Assembly (NCBI GenBank): GCA_946803715.1
Contig: CAMPET010000012.1
Coordinates: 515,005 to 578,342 of the forward strand
Direction of reading: 5' to 3'
Source of the DNA: Beroe ovata
Lineage: Eukaryota > Ctenophora > Nuda > Beroida > Beroidae
Length of the DNA stretch: 63,338 nucleotides
Within the stretch, counting starts at the first letter, position 1; the number at the start of each line of letters is the position of its first letter. Shown here piece after piece: positions 46,730 through 60,000 of the stretch. Made by a program: the position numbers and the translations under genes. The notes beneath the pieces were generated by a model. That model saw only the letters and a list, made by a program, of their open reading frames with translations, had not been told where the DNA came from and ran no database searches.

Positions 46730-48878
46730 ATGTCCAAGATTCACAAGGATACTCTCATGGAGTATATCCAGGAACTGAAGCAGGGATCAGAGGAGAAGAA
46801 GAGGTGAGGATGGGGGAGTGAGACCTGGGTGGGATCAGGGATACCCCACTTTCGATGGAGAGATGGGGGATCTGAAGATATCTTGCAAAATTCAAAACAT
46901 CGGTCATCGCGAGACTGATGATCTGAAAGTTGGAAGATCCCCCGACCCCTCATTTCGAATTATTTCCCCGTACCCAATATCGTGTTTTCCCGATTATTTG
47001 ATCTCGGATAGACCTCACCTCTCCTCTCTGTCGACAGGAAGTTTCTGGAGACAGTCGAGTTGCAGATCGCTCTGAAGAACTACGATCCTGCCAGGGATAA
47101 GCGTTTCTCCGGGACTGTCAAGCTCCGACACATGCCTAAGGTTGACTTTTGGAATGTTACCTGTCCTAACATCTTCATTTACTGTCTCCAAGTCTTTTTC
47201 TTATCTCAATGATTTGAAAACTCATCTATCTATTATCTTCAGAAAAACTTCAAGATCTGCATCATTGGTGACGAGAAACATTTGGACGAAGCCAAGACTC
47301 TCGGATATGACGCCAAGGTACATACATATTACCCTAAGAACAGTAAAAAGTATTTCATTGAGCCCATACGGGGAATCCTATCCCTATCTTAACCTGGTCT
47401 CAATTACACATACTCCGTTCAAAGACCATCCCTTCGTGTGTGCTGGGTTCGGTAACAAGAGGAGTTAGAGTGAACTGTGGAGTATTAATCGGCATCCGGC
47501 TCACAAATTGAATAGCTGGTTGTTATATACCCTCCAAACATTCCACAAATAGTGTCCATTTGTGGACCAGTTCACATACATACTGGTCTACAATCTACAT
47601 ATTTTCCCCATCTTCTCAAGTAAGAAGTTCTTCATTGGCACCAGATTGTCTAATTCTCTCCTTGTTCAGAGTGTGGAAGATCTGAAGAAGCTTAACAAGA
47701 ATAAGAAGTTGGTTAAGAAGCTGGCTAAGGGATACGACGCTTTCATCGCTTCAGACGGTCTTATCAAGCAGATCCCTAGGATCCTCGGTAAGATAATTGG
47801 AGCAATGCCAGCTTTTTGATAGCATCAAATTTCCTGAACTTAACATAGTACAATCAACCAACTTTGCTGTATGTTCCCAGTTAGATTATAAAGCATAGCC
47901 AATTCCATGAGAGATATGTAAGCTACCATGGCCAGACACTATGCTATATCACGATCACACACACACACACACACACAGCAGTGGTATAACCACTGCTCTG
48001 TGTACAGTGTGTGTCGGCAGAGTGTGACACTGTTCTTCTTCTTCATGAAGAGCAGCGCTTCACACCAGCTGTCTCACAGTTTTTGCACGATGGAAAACTG
48101 TCTCTTGGTGTATCTTCATATTCTGTGATACTGAATACCGATCGAGTTGACCTTGACCTAACAAGATCGGTCTGTTACACTGATGAAACTCACACGATCC
48201 TCTTCTCTCTCTTACAACAACACCCCCCCTAGTTACAACAACACCCCCNNNNNNNNNNNNNNNNNNNNNNNNNNNNNNNNNNNNNNNNNNNNNNNNNNNN
48301 NNNNNNNNNNNNNNNNNNNNNNNNNNNNNNNNNNNNNNNNNNNNNNNNNNNNNNNNNNNNNCCCCCCCCCCGATTACACTCCCCTGATTACACTCCCCTG
48401 ATTACACCCTCACGATCCTCTCTCCCCCCGCTAGGTCCTGGTCTTAACAAGGCTGGTAAATTCCCCACCTCACTGTCTCACCAAGAGAACATGAAGGAGA
48501 AAGCTGAAACCGTGCAGAGAACGATCAAATTCCAGATGAAGAAGGTACAAACTGCGACAAAATTATCATTTTGATTTTGATAATCATGGGAGATATTTCC
48601 GAAATATCACCCCGTTTTTAACCATGGTTACTAGTCATGTGTTACCATGGTAACCAGACAGATGTTGCGATGGTACCAGCCACACCCATGACACACGATA
48701 TCACTAGGTGCTGTGTCTCTCTGTGGCTGTGGGTAATGTGAGCATGGCCGAGGACGAACTTCTCGCTAACATTATGCTCGCAGTCAATTTCCTCGTGTCC
48801 CTTCTCAAGAAGAATTGGCAGAATGTGAGGTCGCTCAACATCAAGTCGACAATGGGAAAACCATTCAGGATCTACTAA
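46730..48878 (+). CDS. RPL10A: Ribosomal protein uL1 (RPL10A)
   Basis: L1-stalk ribosomal protein. Exons 46730-46803, 47038-47140, 47243-47317, 47670-47787, 48435-48544 and 48708-48878 join in phase to 216 residues, the usual length. Recognisable blocks are [65 protein letters not shown] and the end [10 protein letters not shown]. The 113-base N run lies in intron 4 and does not interrupt coding. The start is in GCAGCCATG context with an acceptor eight bases upstream. Confidence 0.97.
48249..48361. other. 113-base assembly gap in RPL10A intron 4
   Basis: Run of N flanked by C-homopolymers and a short ACAACACCCCC repeat. Confidence 0.95.
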
Positions 48879-49034
48879 TTTAACATACCATGTTTTTTAT
48901 TCTATCCACGGGTCTTGTTTCCTTGCGTTCATCCGTATTGCTAGCTTCATTAATCCCTACTTTCTGTATCTATTGTTTTTACAATCCATCACGATTCTCT
49001 CCTACCCCAACTCACCCCTCTCTTCTCATGTAGG
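48879..49034 (+). promoter_or_regulatory. RPL10A-UQCRQ spacer, 155 bp, with 3' splice site
   Basis: Only 155 bp separate the RPL10A stop from the UQCRQ acceptor (CACCCCTCTCTTCTCATGTAG), which is one base before the ATG. There is no GTAAG/GTGAG-type donor. The space looks too small for a 3'UTR, promoter, leader exon and intron, which points to trans-splicing of a downstream cistron. Confidence 0.6.
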
Positions 49035-49383
49035 ATGGGGTTCATCCCGGGCAAGTCTCAGTATGTCCGCCACCAGGTCCAGTATTCTCTTTCCCCTTCG
49101 GAGCTCAGACCTTTCGCAGGTGATATCCACTTGGAATAGAATTGAGCTCGTGGTTAGTATATGAGGAATGAGGAGGAGGAAAATTAACGGGCCATTTTCT
49201 CATCCTCTCGTGTATTCAGGATGGGAGTTCCAGGCGAAGAACTACCTCCGTCGACTGAAGAATTGGACTGTGTTGTGGGCACCCACTGTTGTCTTCACAT
49301 TCGGAACGATCCACTGGTGTAAGAAGGAGTACCATCGTCTCTGCTGGGAGGAGAGCAAGGCATACAACGTGAAATCAGAGTAG
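49035..49383 (+). CDS. UQCRQ: Cytochrome bc1 complex subunit 8 (UQCRQ/QCR8)
   Basis: Small inner-membrane subunit of respiratory complex III. Exons 49035-49119 and 49220-49383 give 82 residues, the same length as human UQCRQ. The N-terminus has the YVRHQVQYSLSPSELRPFAG block of the family (compare RHVISYSLSPFEQRA in human). A single membrane segment follows (TVLWAPTVVFTFGTIHW), then a charged C-terminus. Confidence 0.9.
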
Positions 49384-50016
49384 ATTGAGTGCGGAGGTTT
49401 GTAAGTGGACCCTCAGATAAGTCAATTTCCATGAGACAATGATTTGAACGATTTTCAACACGAGAAGGAGACCTGAATGATGTGAATTCTGAAACGTCGA
49501 GTTTAGCCCAGTTCAATGGAAATTCACCAGTAGCGGTAATTTTTTTGCAAGTTCCGATAATTTCGTGTGATGTTAATCGATTGTATATCTGTAAATATGA
49601 GAGATACGAAATAGTTCGTTCATAGTTGAGAGCCTTGTCATACATTAGTAAAAAAGAAATAGCAACAAGAGAAATTGGAAGATGGTGAACCTTCTCGTCT
49701 TTTACGTTTCCCGGTATGACTTAAATCTGACCATTGTTGCGCGCGCGCGCGCCTTCATTGTTCTCGCCGCTCAGATGTGCGTAGCTGTTGCGCGCGCCCC
49801 TTTATTCACCGCAAGGTCGTGAATTAATTAGTCATTGCCTGCCTACCACATACGATATGCTAGCTGTAGGGCATGGTGATGGTATCATCGCCAGTCAAAT
49901 TTGTAAGATCTTATTTGACCTCTTTTTTTCTCGCAATGAAATTCTCGACAGGGGCTGAAATGCAGAGAGGCTATCATCGACAGCCAAGCGCGCCCTGGCC
50001 TTATCTGTTTGTGCAG
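49384..50016. other. Intergenic stretch, partly GC-rich repeat
   Basis: No gene supported. A CGCGCGCGCGCG run at about 49738 begins the hairpin-repeat region. Confidence 0.5.
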
Positions 50017-50244
50017 TGTGCACACGTTGCGCGCCCCTATTCTACTCTGTGATATGAGAAGTCGTAGCGTAGAAACTAAAAAAGATGCGCGCGGAGTAAT
50101 GGAGTATTTGCAATTTGGGTCGCGCAGCGCTCGCGCTGTTCCCGCGCTGCGTGACCCAAATACTCCGCGCGCGCTGCGCGTCTCCTTTCTACGACTTTTC
50201 AGTTCATTCACTGAGTAGAACAGGGGCGCGCAACGTGTGCACAG
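50017..50244. repeat. MITE-like inverted repeat (hairpin) 1
   Basis: About 228 bp with complementary ends: GTGTGCACACGTTGCGCGCCC on the left and GGGGCGCGCAACGTGTGCAC on the right. Internal arms pair too: TTCTACTC/GAGTAGAA, AGTCGTAG/CTACGACT and GGAGTATTTG/CAAATACTCC. No open frame spans it. Most consistent with a non-autonomous DNA transposon or a palindromic satellite. Confidence 0.75.
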
Positions 50245-50432
50245 CTCGCGCTTGTCGGGCGACGCCAGACCGCTGATGCAATGCAATCCGCGATGCGGCT
50301 TGCGTCAGCAATAACTGAGAGTGAGAATAAGTTTGCGCCGCGCGCGCGAAACGAAATTTTCGACAGGGTCTATCATGTATCATCGATTGGCAGCGCGGGA
50401 ACATATTTGTTATCCTGTGCACTTGCCGCATT

Positions 50433-50546
50433 TTATCTGTTCACTGTTTCTTGAGTGCGGCGCGCGCGCCTTCTTCTGCATCTGTTTCGGCCTCGATGAA
50501 GGCGCGCGCGCCGCGCGCAAGAAACACTGAAACAGTGGACAGATAA
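50433..50546. repeat. MITE-like inverted repeat (hairpin) 2
   Basis: About 114 bp. Left arm TTATCTGTTCACTGTTTCTTG and GGCGCGCGCGCC; right arm GGCGCGCGCGCC then CAAGAAACACTGAAACAGTGGACAGATAA (imperfect). Related TTATCTGACCTCTGTTTCTCGCGC sequence occurs near 19190. Confidence 0.7.
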
Positions 50547-50558
50547 CATCCGGAAACT

Positions 50559-50677
50559 GTGCACACGTTGTGCTGCCCTTATTTACTCGGTGATCTGAAA
50601 AAATAGTATGTGACCCGAATACTCCGCGCGCGTTTTTCAGATCACCGAGTAAACTAAGGGGCATGCAACATGTGGAA
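50559..50677. repeat. MITE-like inverted repeat (hairpin) 3
   Basis: TTTACTCGGTGATCTGAAAAA pairs with TTTTTCAGATCACCGAGTAAA around a short loop containing GACCCGAATACTCCGCGCG. Outer ends resemble those of hairpin 1 (GCACACGTTGTGC against GCATGCAACATGTG). Clearly a relative of 50017-50244. Confidence 0.75.
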
Positions 50678-51071
50678 AGATTTATAGCATATCACGATTA
50701 GAGCTTGTGCAATACACCATGCTACAACCAAAATATTGTAGTCCTTCCACGTTTTTGCTAGCTTGACCTTGCTCAATTATAATTATGGTATTAAATTCTA
50801 ATGAAGGATTTTCTTACTGGAACAAGAAATAATAATAAAACAACATACTTTCATAGTTTGAATTTGGAATGGTTACAGTAATCCAAATTCTTTGGTTGCA
50901 GTCATTAGACAGCTAGCTTAAGGGAGACTGATTTTACTATTAGAGGACATAAACTTTGAGATGATTCGTTAATGTTATGATGTGTACAAGTGAATGAGTA
51001 CAAGTGAATGAAACTCAAGAGGACATAAACTGTTTGTCAATTGTTTCAATTATCTAGGTCAGTTCAAACTC

Positions 51072-54000
51072 ATGAATGGTGCAGCTGTTGAAGAACTCCA
51101 GAAGATTTTCAAACATAAGTCTCTGAATGATGTAAGTAAGAATTTAGAAACACTATTTATCGATGAAATTAATGTAATATCACCATCTTTTGATTGATTG
51201 AATTATGAATTTCTTGCTAAATGCTTAACTTGCATGAAGCCAATTGTTTGTCTCCATTTCTGCATATCATCATCTAGTTTCTGCCACAAAAACTATCCCA
51301 ATGTTTATACTTTCTTGATATGTTGCAAGTGTCGATATTTGCTGTGCTATCTTTGATATATCTTCAACTCAGTCTTGTGCACGCTGAATTATGTTGCTGC
51401 CAACTCTGCTGAAGCTGCTTTATTTTCTAGAAAATTGTTGCTATTCATGTTTTTGTTTCCATCAGCTAGCAGAAGTTTCGCTAATTGGGGATGTGACTTT
51501 TCGTAGGCCAATGTATAGGCCACCAAGAGTAAGTGCGTAGTTAGATATCATCTGTGATGCAGAGGCAGTTGTGATAGATGGGTGTTTGTAGAACTATCCC
51601 CATTTGAATATTCTATGTTGTGCAATTTCTCCACAAGTAGAGACTGGTTATTGATATTTGTTGTCTTCAGGCCTACATCAGCTCCAATGGGACTCACAGA
51701 GCTAGGTTTCCCACAGCAGACAGTTCCCGAATGATCAAGGACATACTGAGGACGAATCAAGTCAGAGCTGCCCAATCTCAAGATAACATCACCAGACCTA
51801 TGATCGTCACTCCTGATACCGCCCTCACTCCCGAATCAGCCAAAAAATACACCTCCAAAATTGTGACTGTGAGTATTTGATAGATGATTGAAACTTGAAT
51901 ATAAGAATCAGACATTCTAGAATTGTCCTCCGTTTATGTAACGGTGTAGAGAATGAGCTTTTCTAGTAAAACAGTACCATTTAAAGACCGTTTCGTCAGT
52001 TGTTTATGAATCACTTCATTCAGCTTGTGTATCATCACTCTTTTCATTGTTTTATCACAATGCTAAATTCACCAGTGGAGGGAATGTATGACTTGCATGA
52101 AAAATTTACATAATTATGCATGTAATGTTGTAATCATTGAGACTTCCAACAAGCATAACATTCGACTTTTGTATAAGGATATTCCAGTAGAGGAATGATG
52201 CAATAACGAATTTTCTAAATCAGTACCTAATCATCAGAGTTATTTGCTACATCCTGGTTATTCTGACCTAAAATGTGTTATGGCTTGAGTGACCTCAAAA
52301 GCACATGGAATTCTCTAATAAGATATTCTCCGAATATATATACGCTCATATTTCCCTGCCTTACGCAAAGCTATAGGTATTTATGTGTGACATTTTACAT
52401 GCATAATATAATATTCTATCAGAATATAATGTAGCAGTGTTGAAGGGTACAAACTCATTGAAACATATCTAAGGCTCTGTATCACTGGTGCAGAGATTCT
52501 ATTTATAGCATAACTTCCACAACTCATATAATATAGCGACTCCTTATTTCAACACTTACTTGTGAAATATCACAACTAGTTTAGCATAACATAATGATGA
52601 TATCACTCTCACTGCTCCTTCATAAATATGTTCCAGGTGAAGAAGAGATTCATCCCCGCTGCACAGAAAGTTGTGGACCGCAGCCTGCTCCAGGGCGTTG
52701 TGTGTAATGATGTGTTGAGTGCAGTACAGGGTCTAGCTCGTGTGGTTGTAGCTATCTGCTCCTCCCGGCGTCACAGTGGCCTCCCCTCCGCCCTCTCTCC
52801 CCTTGCTGCTGGTACCGGAGGGGGAGGGAGGGGTGTCAGACCCAAGAGTTGGAGTATCTCCCCTTCTCCTGAGCTGGAGATAGAGGAGGATGTGAAGAGA
52901 CCGCGAGGGTACAGCGCCAGCCCCAGCCTATCTCCCGGCATGAGGTGAGCTCACTGTCGCGATTATCCCGTGTGATGCGAGTACTTAATACAGTCAGTCG
53001 AATAATCAATTCAGTCTGATGGATTGAGGCAAATTCCCCGACCTATTGAACACATTTCGTCGCTGGGTAGTCTATTACATTAAGTATTACGAATGCGTGC
53101 AAGCCAATTGCGGCAATATAAAACAAAATTCATATTACAATGCACTATGCATTACTCTGAAAATTGAATCGGTATATATTTTACGATATTTCAAACACCA
53201 GTCTTCATGCTACTGAGTGTGTGTTTGTATAAATCACTGAGAATCCATCCCCTCCTTCCATTGTAAGATGCCTAGGATACAATAATCAATGAACTGTACT
53301 CCGTACACACACATTGCTCTCACTGCTCGTTACAGCAGGTCATTACTGTGTTACGATATGGTATATCCCCCAAGCAACAAAAGCAGGAATCTATTCCCAT
53401 CTCTTCCATTCATTGAATTATACAAAGTCTCACTGAGTATTTCCCACAAGTGCGCAGCTATTCAAACACACAACCACCCTTCCTAGCACTCATGTAAAGA
53501 CACACAGGCAGAGACACACACACACACACACACACACGCNCACACACACACACACACATACCCAAACGTATTATACACCTAGACAACTCTTTCTCTTTGT
53601 GAGGAAGAGGGAGGGTGGGGAAATTTGTTAAAAGCTTCTCCACCCATTGCATACACAGAGACATGCATTCCTGTAACTAATTTAGACCATCATATATGAC
53701 GATTTGAGTAGGAGTAGTGGGGTGTTTAGTAGCAGTCGCATGAAAAATCAAGAATTGTTACATCTGTGCGTTATCAGAAATTCTAAGATTATTTGAATAG
53801 TTTTCCGCCCTCTGGTTTGTTTGTGCATTATCACGTAAAGGAGAGAATCTATGCAAAATTTATATCCCACATGTGGGTGAAATTAACCGTTTTCAATTCA
53901 TTCACTAAACGCCTCAATGTCTGTTCGGTTACGCGCAGCTATTTACTGCGATACCTCGCATTATACGCCACGCTGTAAACGGAATCCGCATGTTGTACTA

Positions 54001-57000
54001 GGAAACTACCACGTTTCACCAGAAAACCGCCGAAACACAAAATGTCACTCCGAGAAAAGTGTTATTAACTATTCACCAATGCATGACGCGTTACAGCAAG
54101 TCACACGACGCGTTGCTAGACAACGATGACGTCACGGCCCTGGTTACGGTTCCGTCGTCACGTGATCACAGAAAATCACGCGACAGTATGTCGAGTTTAG
54201 GATCGGGTGGGAGTGGTGGGAAGCTGGAGTCTTTACGAAAGTGTAGCATTGCGAATCTGGATCCGCTCAAGAATGACCTGTCAGCATCGGGATGGTAAGT
54301 CGGTTTCGAATTTTCCCTTGATCTCAAATGGGTATTTGAATGATGCAACAGAAGAGGGGCGTTAGCCGGAGATGATTCCTGATGATATGATCGATTCTAT
54401 TGCTTTCCTCATTGTGAATGCCCATTTCAGTGCGGAGCTAAGTAAAGCTCAGTTCCAGAGTGTCATCTCCACAGTAAAGAGCCTGTGTGAAGCTGTGACA
54501 AGTGACATGGAATATGAACTGCTTGAGGTATGAGCGGGCATGCAGAGTTTTTTATTTCGATTTTTTGAGCACAGTTCACAGTTTCAGGATATAGTAAGTC
54601 TCAGATTAATTGTTTTAGATAGGTAACTGATAACCTTTCCCCTATCTTAGTGATCCATTATACCCCTCTAGAAGTATCATATTTATCTCTCTAACTATTT
54701 GTCTTCGTGGGATTGTTATCAGTGACGAGGGGTATCTATCGTTTATGGTTCTTGGAACGTAATAATTTGCCACAATAGTGTGTTACCTTTCATGAACATA
54801 TTTATCTATTCGCCAAATTTGATGAGTTACAAATTAACTCAATTTCTCACTTTTATTAACGCGTATCGGTCTGTTTAGAAACTCATGAAATGCTCTGTTC
54901 AAATTTGAGGGATCTACGTTACGTTTCATTATGTTTATTACCATATTAATAGCTACTTTTCGTACAACAATAGGGACTCGGGTATGTGCTATTGTCACTA
55001 TGTTACTAGGTGTTGCATTGTTTGACGGTCGCTACTATGTACGTGTTATGTACGTGTCCATTGTTCCTTGGTTGACGTCTGTGCCTCATGACTTTGTGTG
55101 TTTGTGTTGAAAACGTGTTAGGTAGTTTTTCATGAACGCCTATGAATGGAGGAAAACGCACTATCCGACATTGTCAGTGCGTGTTTGATACCAATGTCGA
55201 TGTTCATTATATTGCTTTTTCAGAGAAGTAGAGCACTGTTTCGCGAAGTTTTTCCTACAACCAGTTTCATAACCTCTCACTTACCTCCCTATTCCTGCTC
55301 TGCTTTTTGCATCAAGTTAGCGACACTTTCGCTTTTTATCATGCGTTGCTTGCTCTATGTTGTGATAATTGGTGACGCTAACTTCGTTAACTTTATGGAC
55401 AAATCATTGTTAAAACCGCGCTATATTCATTAATTTCGTAGTCAGCAGATGTTTACATGGCTGACATCTATAATCTTGTTTGTGTGTTTCGTGTGCGTTT
55501 TGCGGGTGTGCGTGTGTGTGTTTTCGTAACTTCTTCCTGTAACCCCTCACTTTTCGATCCCATTTATTCTCCCTTTTCCAATCTTTCCCCTCCCTTTCTG
55601 TGTTTACTCTTACACTCGCCTTGCTCTCGTACTATTTATTGGAAACAGGTGGTACTTAATACTAAATAGTATGTGTATTATGATCATATATAATTGTTAC
55701 TGTGAAACATATCCCCCCCCGTGAATGTTTTACAGTTGGCAATTTTCTGCTCCTTCCCAACAATTTCACCGGTCTAGTATGCAATTCACGCAGAATGGAA
55801 TAAGGTCGCACAGGGTATATAGAAAATGGTTTCCCCTATTGAGTGATTCTCCCTACCAATTGTAGTCTGTAGTTAGAGATATGCAGACAACTGTTTACTG
55901 GACCAAACAAGTTTGTATTTTATTCCGATACTTGGGTATTCCTGAATTAGACAACTCTTGTTGAATACAATATGGTTGTCTTGTGTGCTCTTACAGTTCT
56001 CTATATTTTTGGGAATAGTCTTCCCAACTCTCGGAAAATATAATTGTAAGCCACAAATTTGGTAGTTGATAAGTGCAGGTCACGACGAGTTGCCAAAAGT
56101 TTATTAGGACGTCATCAACCATGCAAAACCTCAGTCTGACAATATGATATGACGGAATATTGTATGTGTTTGAAACTGTAAATCAGAACAGCGAAGTTCC
56201 CTTTCCCTAACTAGCCTGTTGACAGTTTGATTCACTGCACTATAACACGCACGATGTCGGAACACTACTGCGGCAACTGTTAAGAGTAATTTCCGCCAGA
56301 TTTGGTGCTGTCACGTCCGCAAGCGCAGCACGTTCTTTGTGTTTGTGTGCCGTAACTTGCTTACGCGAACATACGTTCTTCCGTGTCGTCATTCCATAGA
56401 TCGCACGAGACCATCAGACCACTGAATACCCCTCCCACTCCCTCTCTCCTCTCTCCTCTCTCCCTCCCATCTCTCTCACTCCCCCTCCCACTCCCTCTCA
56501 CTCCCCTCCCCCCTGCTTGCGATAACAATCACAATTATGCACGTACAATATGTCGGAGAATGAAAGAGACCCAATGGTTCATCATGGTTGCAATGATCCC
56601 CATATAGGAGAGGGAGGATCACTAATTTGATTGAGATGCAGCTCCCCAATGTCCATCTCCAGGCCTATCTTTGTCTTGAATAATCCTGGTTTGAGTTGAG
56701 AGTATCCGATAGTATGTTAATAACTGGTTGAAACCGTGTTTTGTCGGTGATACATTTCAATTCATCCCGTTAATAAGTAGCCCAGACTCTATAGGTGTTT
56801 GAACCCCAAGTTACGTGTTTTTCAAAATTTATCTAGAACATTGTCACCTATGTAAGTATGTATATGTCATATGGTGACGTTTGTATGATACGATTTGAAA
56901 TATGCAATTTCTAATCCCATTGCTACTCAAGTGTAATGTTTGGTCGTATCGTAGCCGTCATAAGCTTGTAACCAAATCATCAATGCAAGTCAAATTTTTG

Positions 57001-60000
57001 AATTTGATTAGGGGCTGGCACCAATACAAGTTTTCAATCAAACGTCTTGTTTAATTTTGGGTGCCATAGATACGTCGGCAATCGATTCTTTGATAGTTCA
57101 CTGATTTCGATTTATCGTAGATAGCCAGCCACGCCTCTATACGCGTTAGTCAGTCCCTTGATCGCTTGATTCTGATTACTCCATTGCTATTGCTGAGTGT
57201 TGCTATTGCTAAGTGTTGCTATTGCTGAGTGTTGCTATTGCTGAGTGTTGCTATTGCTGAGTGTTGCTATTGCTGAGTAGTGAGTGTTGCTATTGCTGAG
57301 TGTTTTAGTATACAAAATTTATTCTCTGATCTCGCGCCATCCTTCCTCGATCGTCCTAACTTGATAAGACCGGAATCTTGTTTAACAACTATCAACAACT
57401 TCATAATACAACTTGATCTGGGTATAACCATGAGATACACGGCGTTTTTAACATAGCTCAGCTGTGATAGACTCTCGTCAAGATCACGTGACGTACAGAC
57501 AGACAAACACACATACAATGACCTGCACGTGACATGATTAACTCATCACGTGATCGATATCATATTATTATTGTGATATGAAATAGCATTATCTCATTTC
57601 TGAGAAGTTGGCTGTTTTCCAGAACAACCTGCAAGATATCGTGTGGAGCTGATGGTGATGATGGTCTGAGATTATAATCGTATTCTGGTGCATCCTTGAC
57701 CGCTCTCCAGTTTGGAGGTGTCAAAATCAACATATAATAATACCATTCTCAATGTAATATCTTGCCAGATACGTTCGTATATTGTGTGGGACAGATGTGC
57801 AATATATTGTGCTCTATCTTTCCCGTCATATTCTAGTATTGTGTTCCTCACTCACTTTTCTCACCTTGTTTCTCACTCACTTTTCTCACCTTGTTACTCA
57901 CTCTCGGCCCTGTCATAATAGTCACCCTCTTATAGTGGCTAATCGTCAGTGATTGAAGTGCAGACAGTTGTCTTTCCCCTCTTCACTCAAACCTTGTTTG
58001 GCTTCATCCACACATATACACACACATACACACACATATACACACACATATACACACACACACACACATTCACACTTCGTCACCACAGCACCTGCTCTCT
58101 CCCTCTTTTCACATCTTGACGTTCTGAACTTCGCATTGCTCGTCTCTTTGTCTTGTGGTTCTAGCTTGGGTTCGAAAGTACGAAGTTGTCAAAAAAACAG
58201 TGCTGCGACAAGCAGGATTTTCGTCCATAATTTCATGGACCTAGAATCCAAAGTCTTATCTATAGAGGTGTATGGGTATACTGCAAACATAACAAAATAC
58301 TGGATATCGATTTTCTAATCCAAGGATTGGCATAAGAGAGGGAAGAACTGTGAATCATCAGCGGTTACCCTACAGATGTAAGGCCCTCTCCTGTCAAAGT
58401 TCGTACTTCGAAAATGCAAGATATTTGGATTGATAATAGGCTGTCACGCGAATGAATTCTGCTCATCATATGTCAACGTCGTGCGAGGGTCATTCCTGAC
58501 AAGTTCATTGTGTCAATCTTGGCTGAACTGTTCAAAAATCTCACCCCCTCTCCCTTTGATCTATAGCCTATTTCATGGGTGTGTACAATTGCCATGTAAT
58601 TGCTCTGTCACACACACNACACTCGCCATCAACCAAATATGTGCCGTCCCGACATTTTGTACATCTGAAAGATGTAACATGTCACACACACACGCACACA
58701 CACAGTACACACACACACACACACAGACGATTACTTACAGCAGTTACTCTGTTGCTACTCCAGCTGAATTTCCCTCCCTCCCTCTCTTACAGCTTAAGTT
58801 CTCTCCCTGGACAATCCATGCACACTCCGTTTAAATACGGTGGGATCAGTTTAAGCTGACATTACCGGGGGTTTTGGCGTGTGTTAGGGTGTGTGGGTGG
58901 GTGTGTGTAAATGCGTGACGCGGCGCCATTAGCCATCGCTCTCCGTGGTTTTTGCTATCTATTTTCGCTGATCTCGAATAGACGTACTCAATAATCACAG
59001 TTGTATTCAGCCGTGTCTGCCACAAGTGTTGGATAGTGACACATGATTATATCGGCTATATAAGGTCGGTATTGTGAGTTGTTTGCAGAAATACACGATT
59101 TGGTGACCTTCAATCGTCATGGTTTGTTTGCTCAGAACTCGTAAATGGAATTTCTCCGTACAGAAAATAACAAAAGTCGATCACGGTAGGTATATTTATA
59201 GTTTGTTTAAAATTAGCAACAGCTATTTTTAGTCTGCACGCGCTTCTTATGGTCTTGTATCCTTGTAGCAGATAGGTATTTAAACAAGTTCCGGTTCAAA
59301 GTGGTCAGTTTTAAATCAAAACCTGTCCTCACTCGGTATCGTTAAGTCGTTACAACAGAACTCGGTAGTCTGCTTTATAGCGTTGCCACTTTCGTTCACC
59401 TCCGTTATTCGTTACATTGAAACTGAGCTCTGAGAGATACGCTCAGTAACACTTTCCTTGCACATTCCACTCCTATTCTCTCTCTTCCCACCCTCTAGCT
59501 CCATTCTATTTTTACTCCCTGGCCCCCCTTCTCCCCTTCCCACTCCTCAACACACTATAATCCCTCTCCCCCTTTGCCCAGCAAGCCGATGGTGAGACAC
59601 TGCTTGGTGTGACAGAGGAGGTCTTCACCAAACGTCGACAAGATCTCATTCACAGGGTTGAGTCCTTCTATCTGAACGGGAATAGTCAGGTTAGTACCCA
59701 TCAAGATTATTCCGTTGTTTAGTACCCGCAGGTTAGTACCCGCTCGTTAGTACGCGCATGTTAGTACCCATCAGGATTATTCCGTTGTTTTCTTGCGAGT
59801 AAGTCCATGATAAGAACCCATTCCCCGTGTCAAATTCCCCACGATAAACTTAAGTCCAAATTGGTGATCGTATAGAACTATTCTCTTCTTGTGGAAGAAT
59901 ATTACTCTCCAAGTGGTTTGTAACGTTGGTTACCCCTGCTGTTACCCCTGCTGTTACCCAGGTTACCCCCGTAACCGTCAAGCGAACGAGCGTAACGAGG

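Noticed and set aside
49885-50664. Arg/Ala-rich open frames on both strands
   Set aside because: They follow the palindromic CGCGC repeats and have no conserved features.
57179-57302. CRISPR-like regular repeat
   Set aside because: Direct 16-bp units without spacers; a eukaryotic minisatellite.
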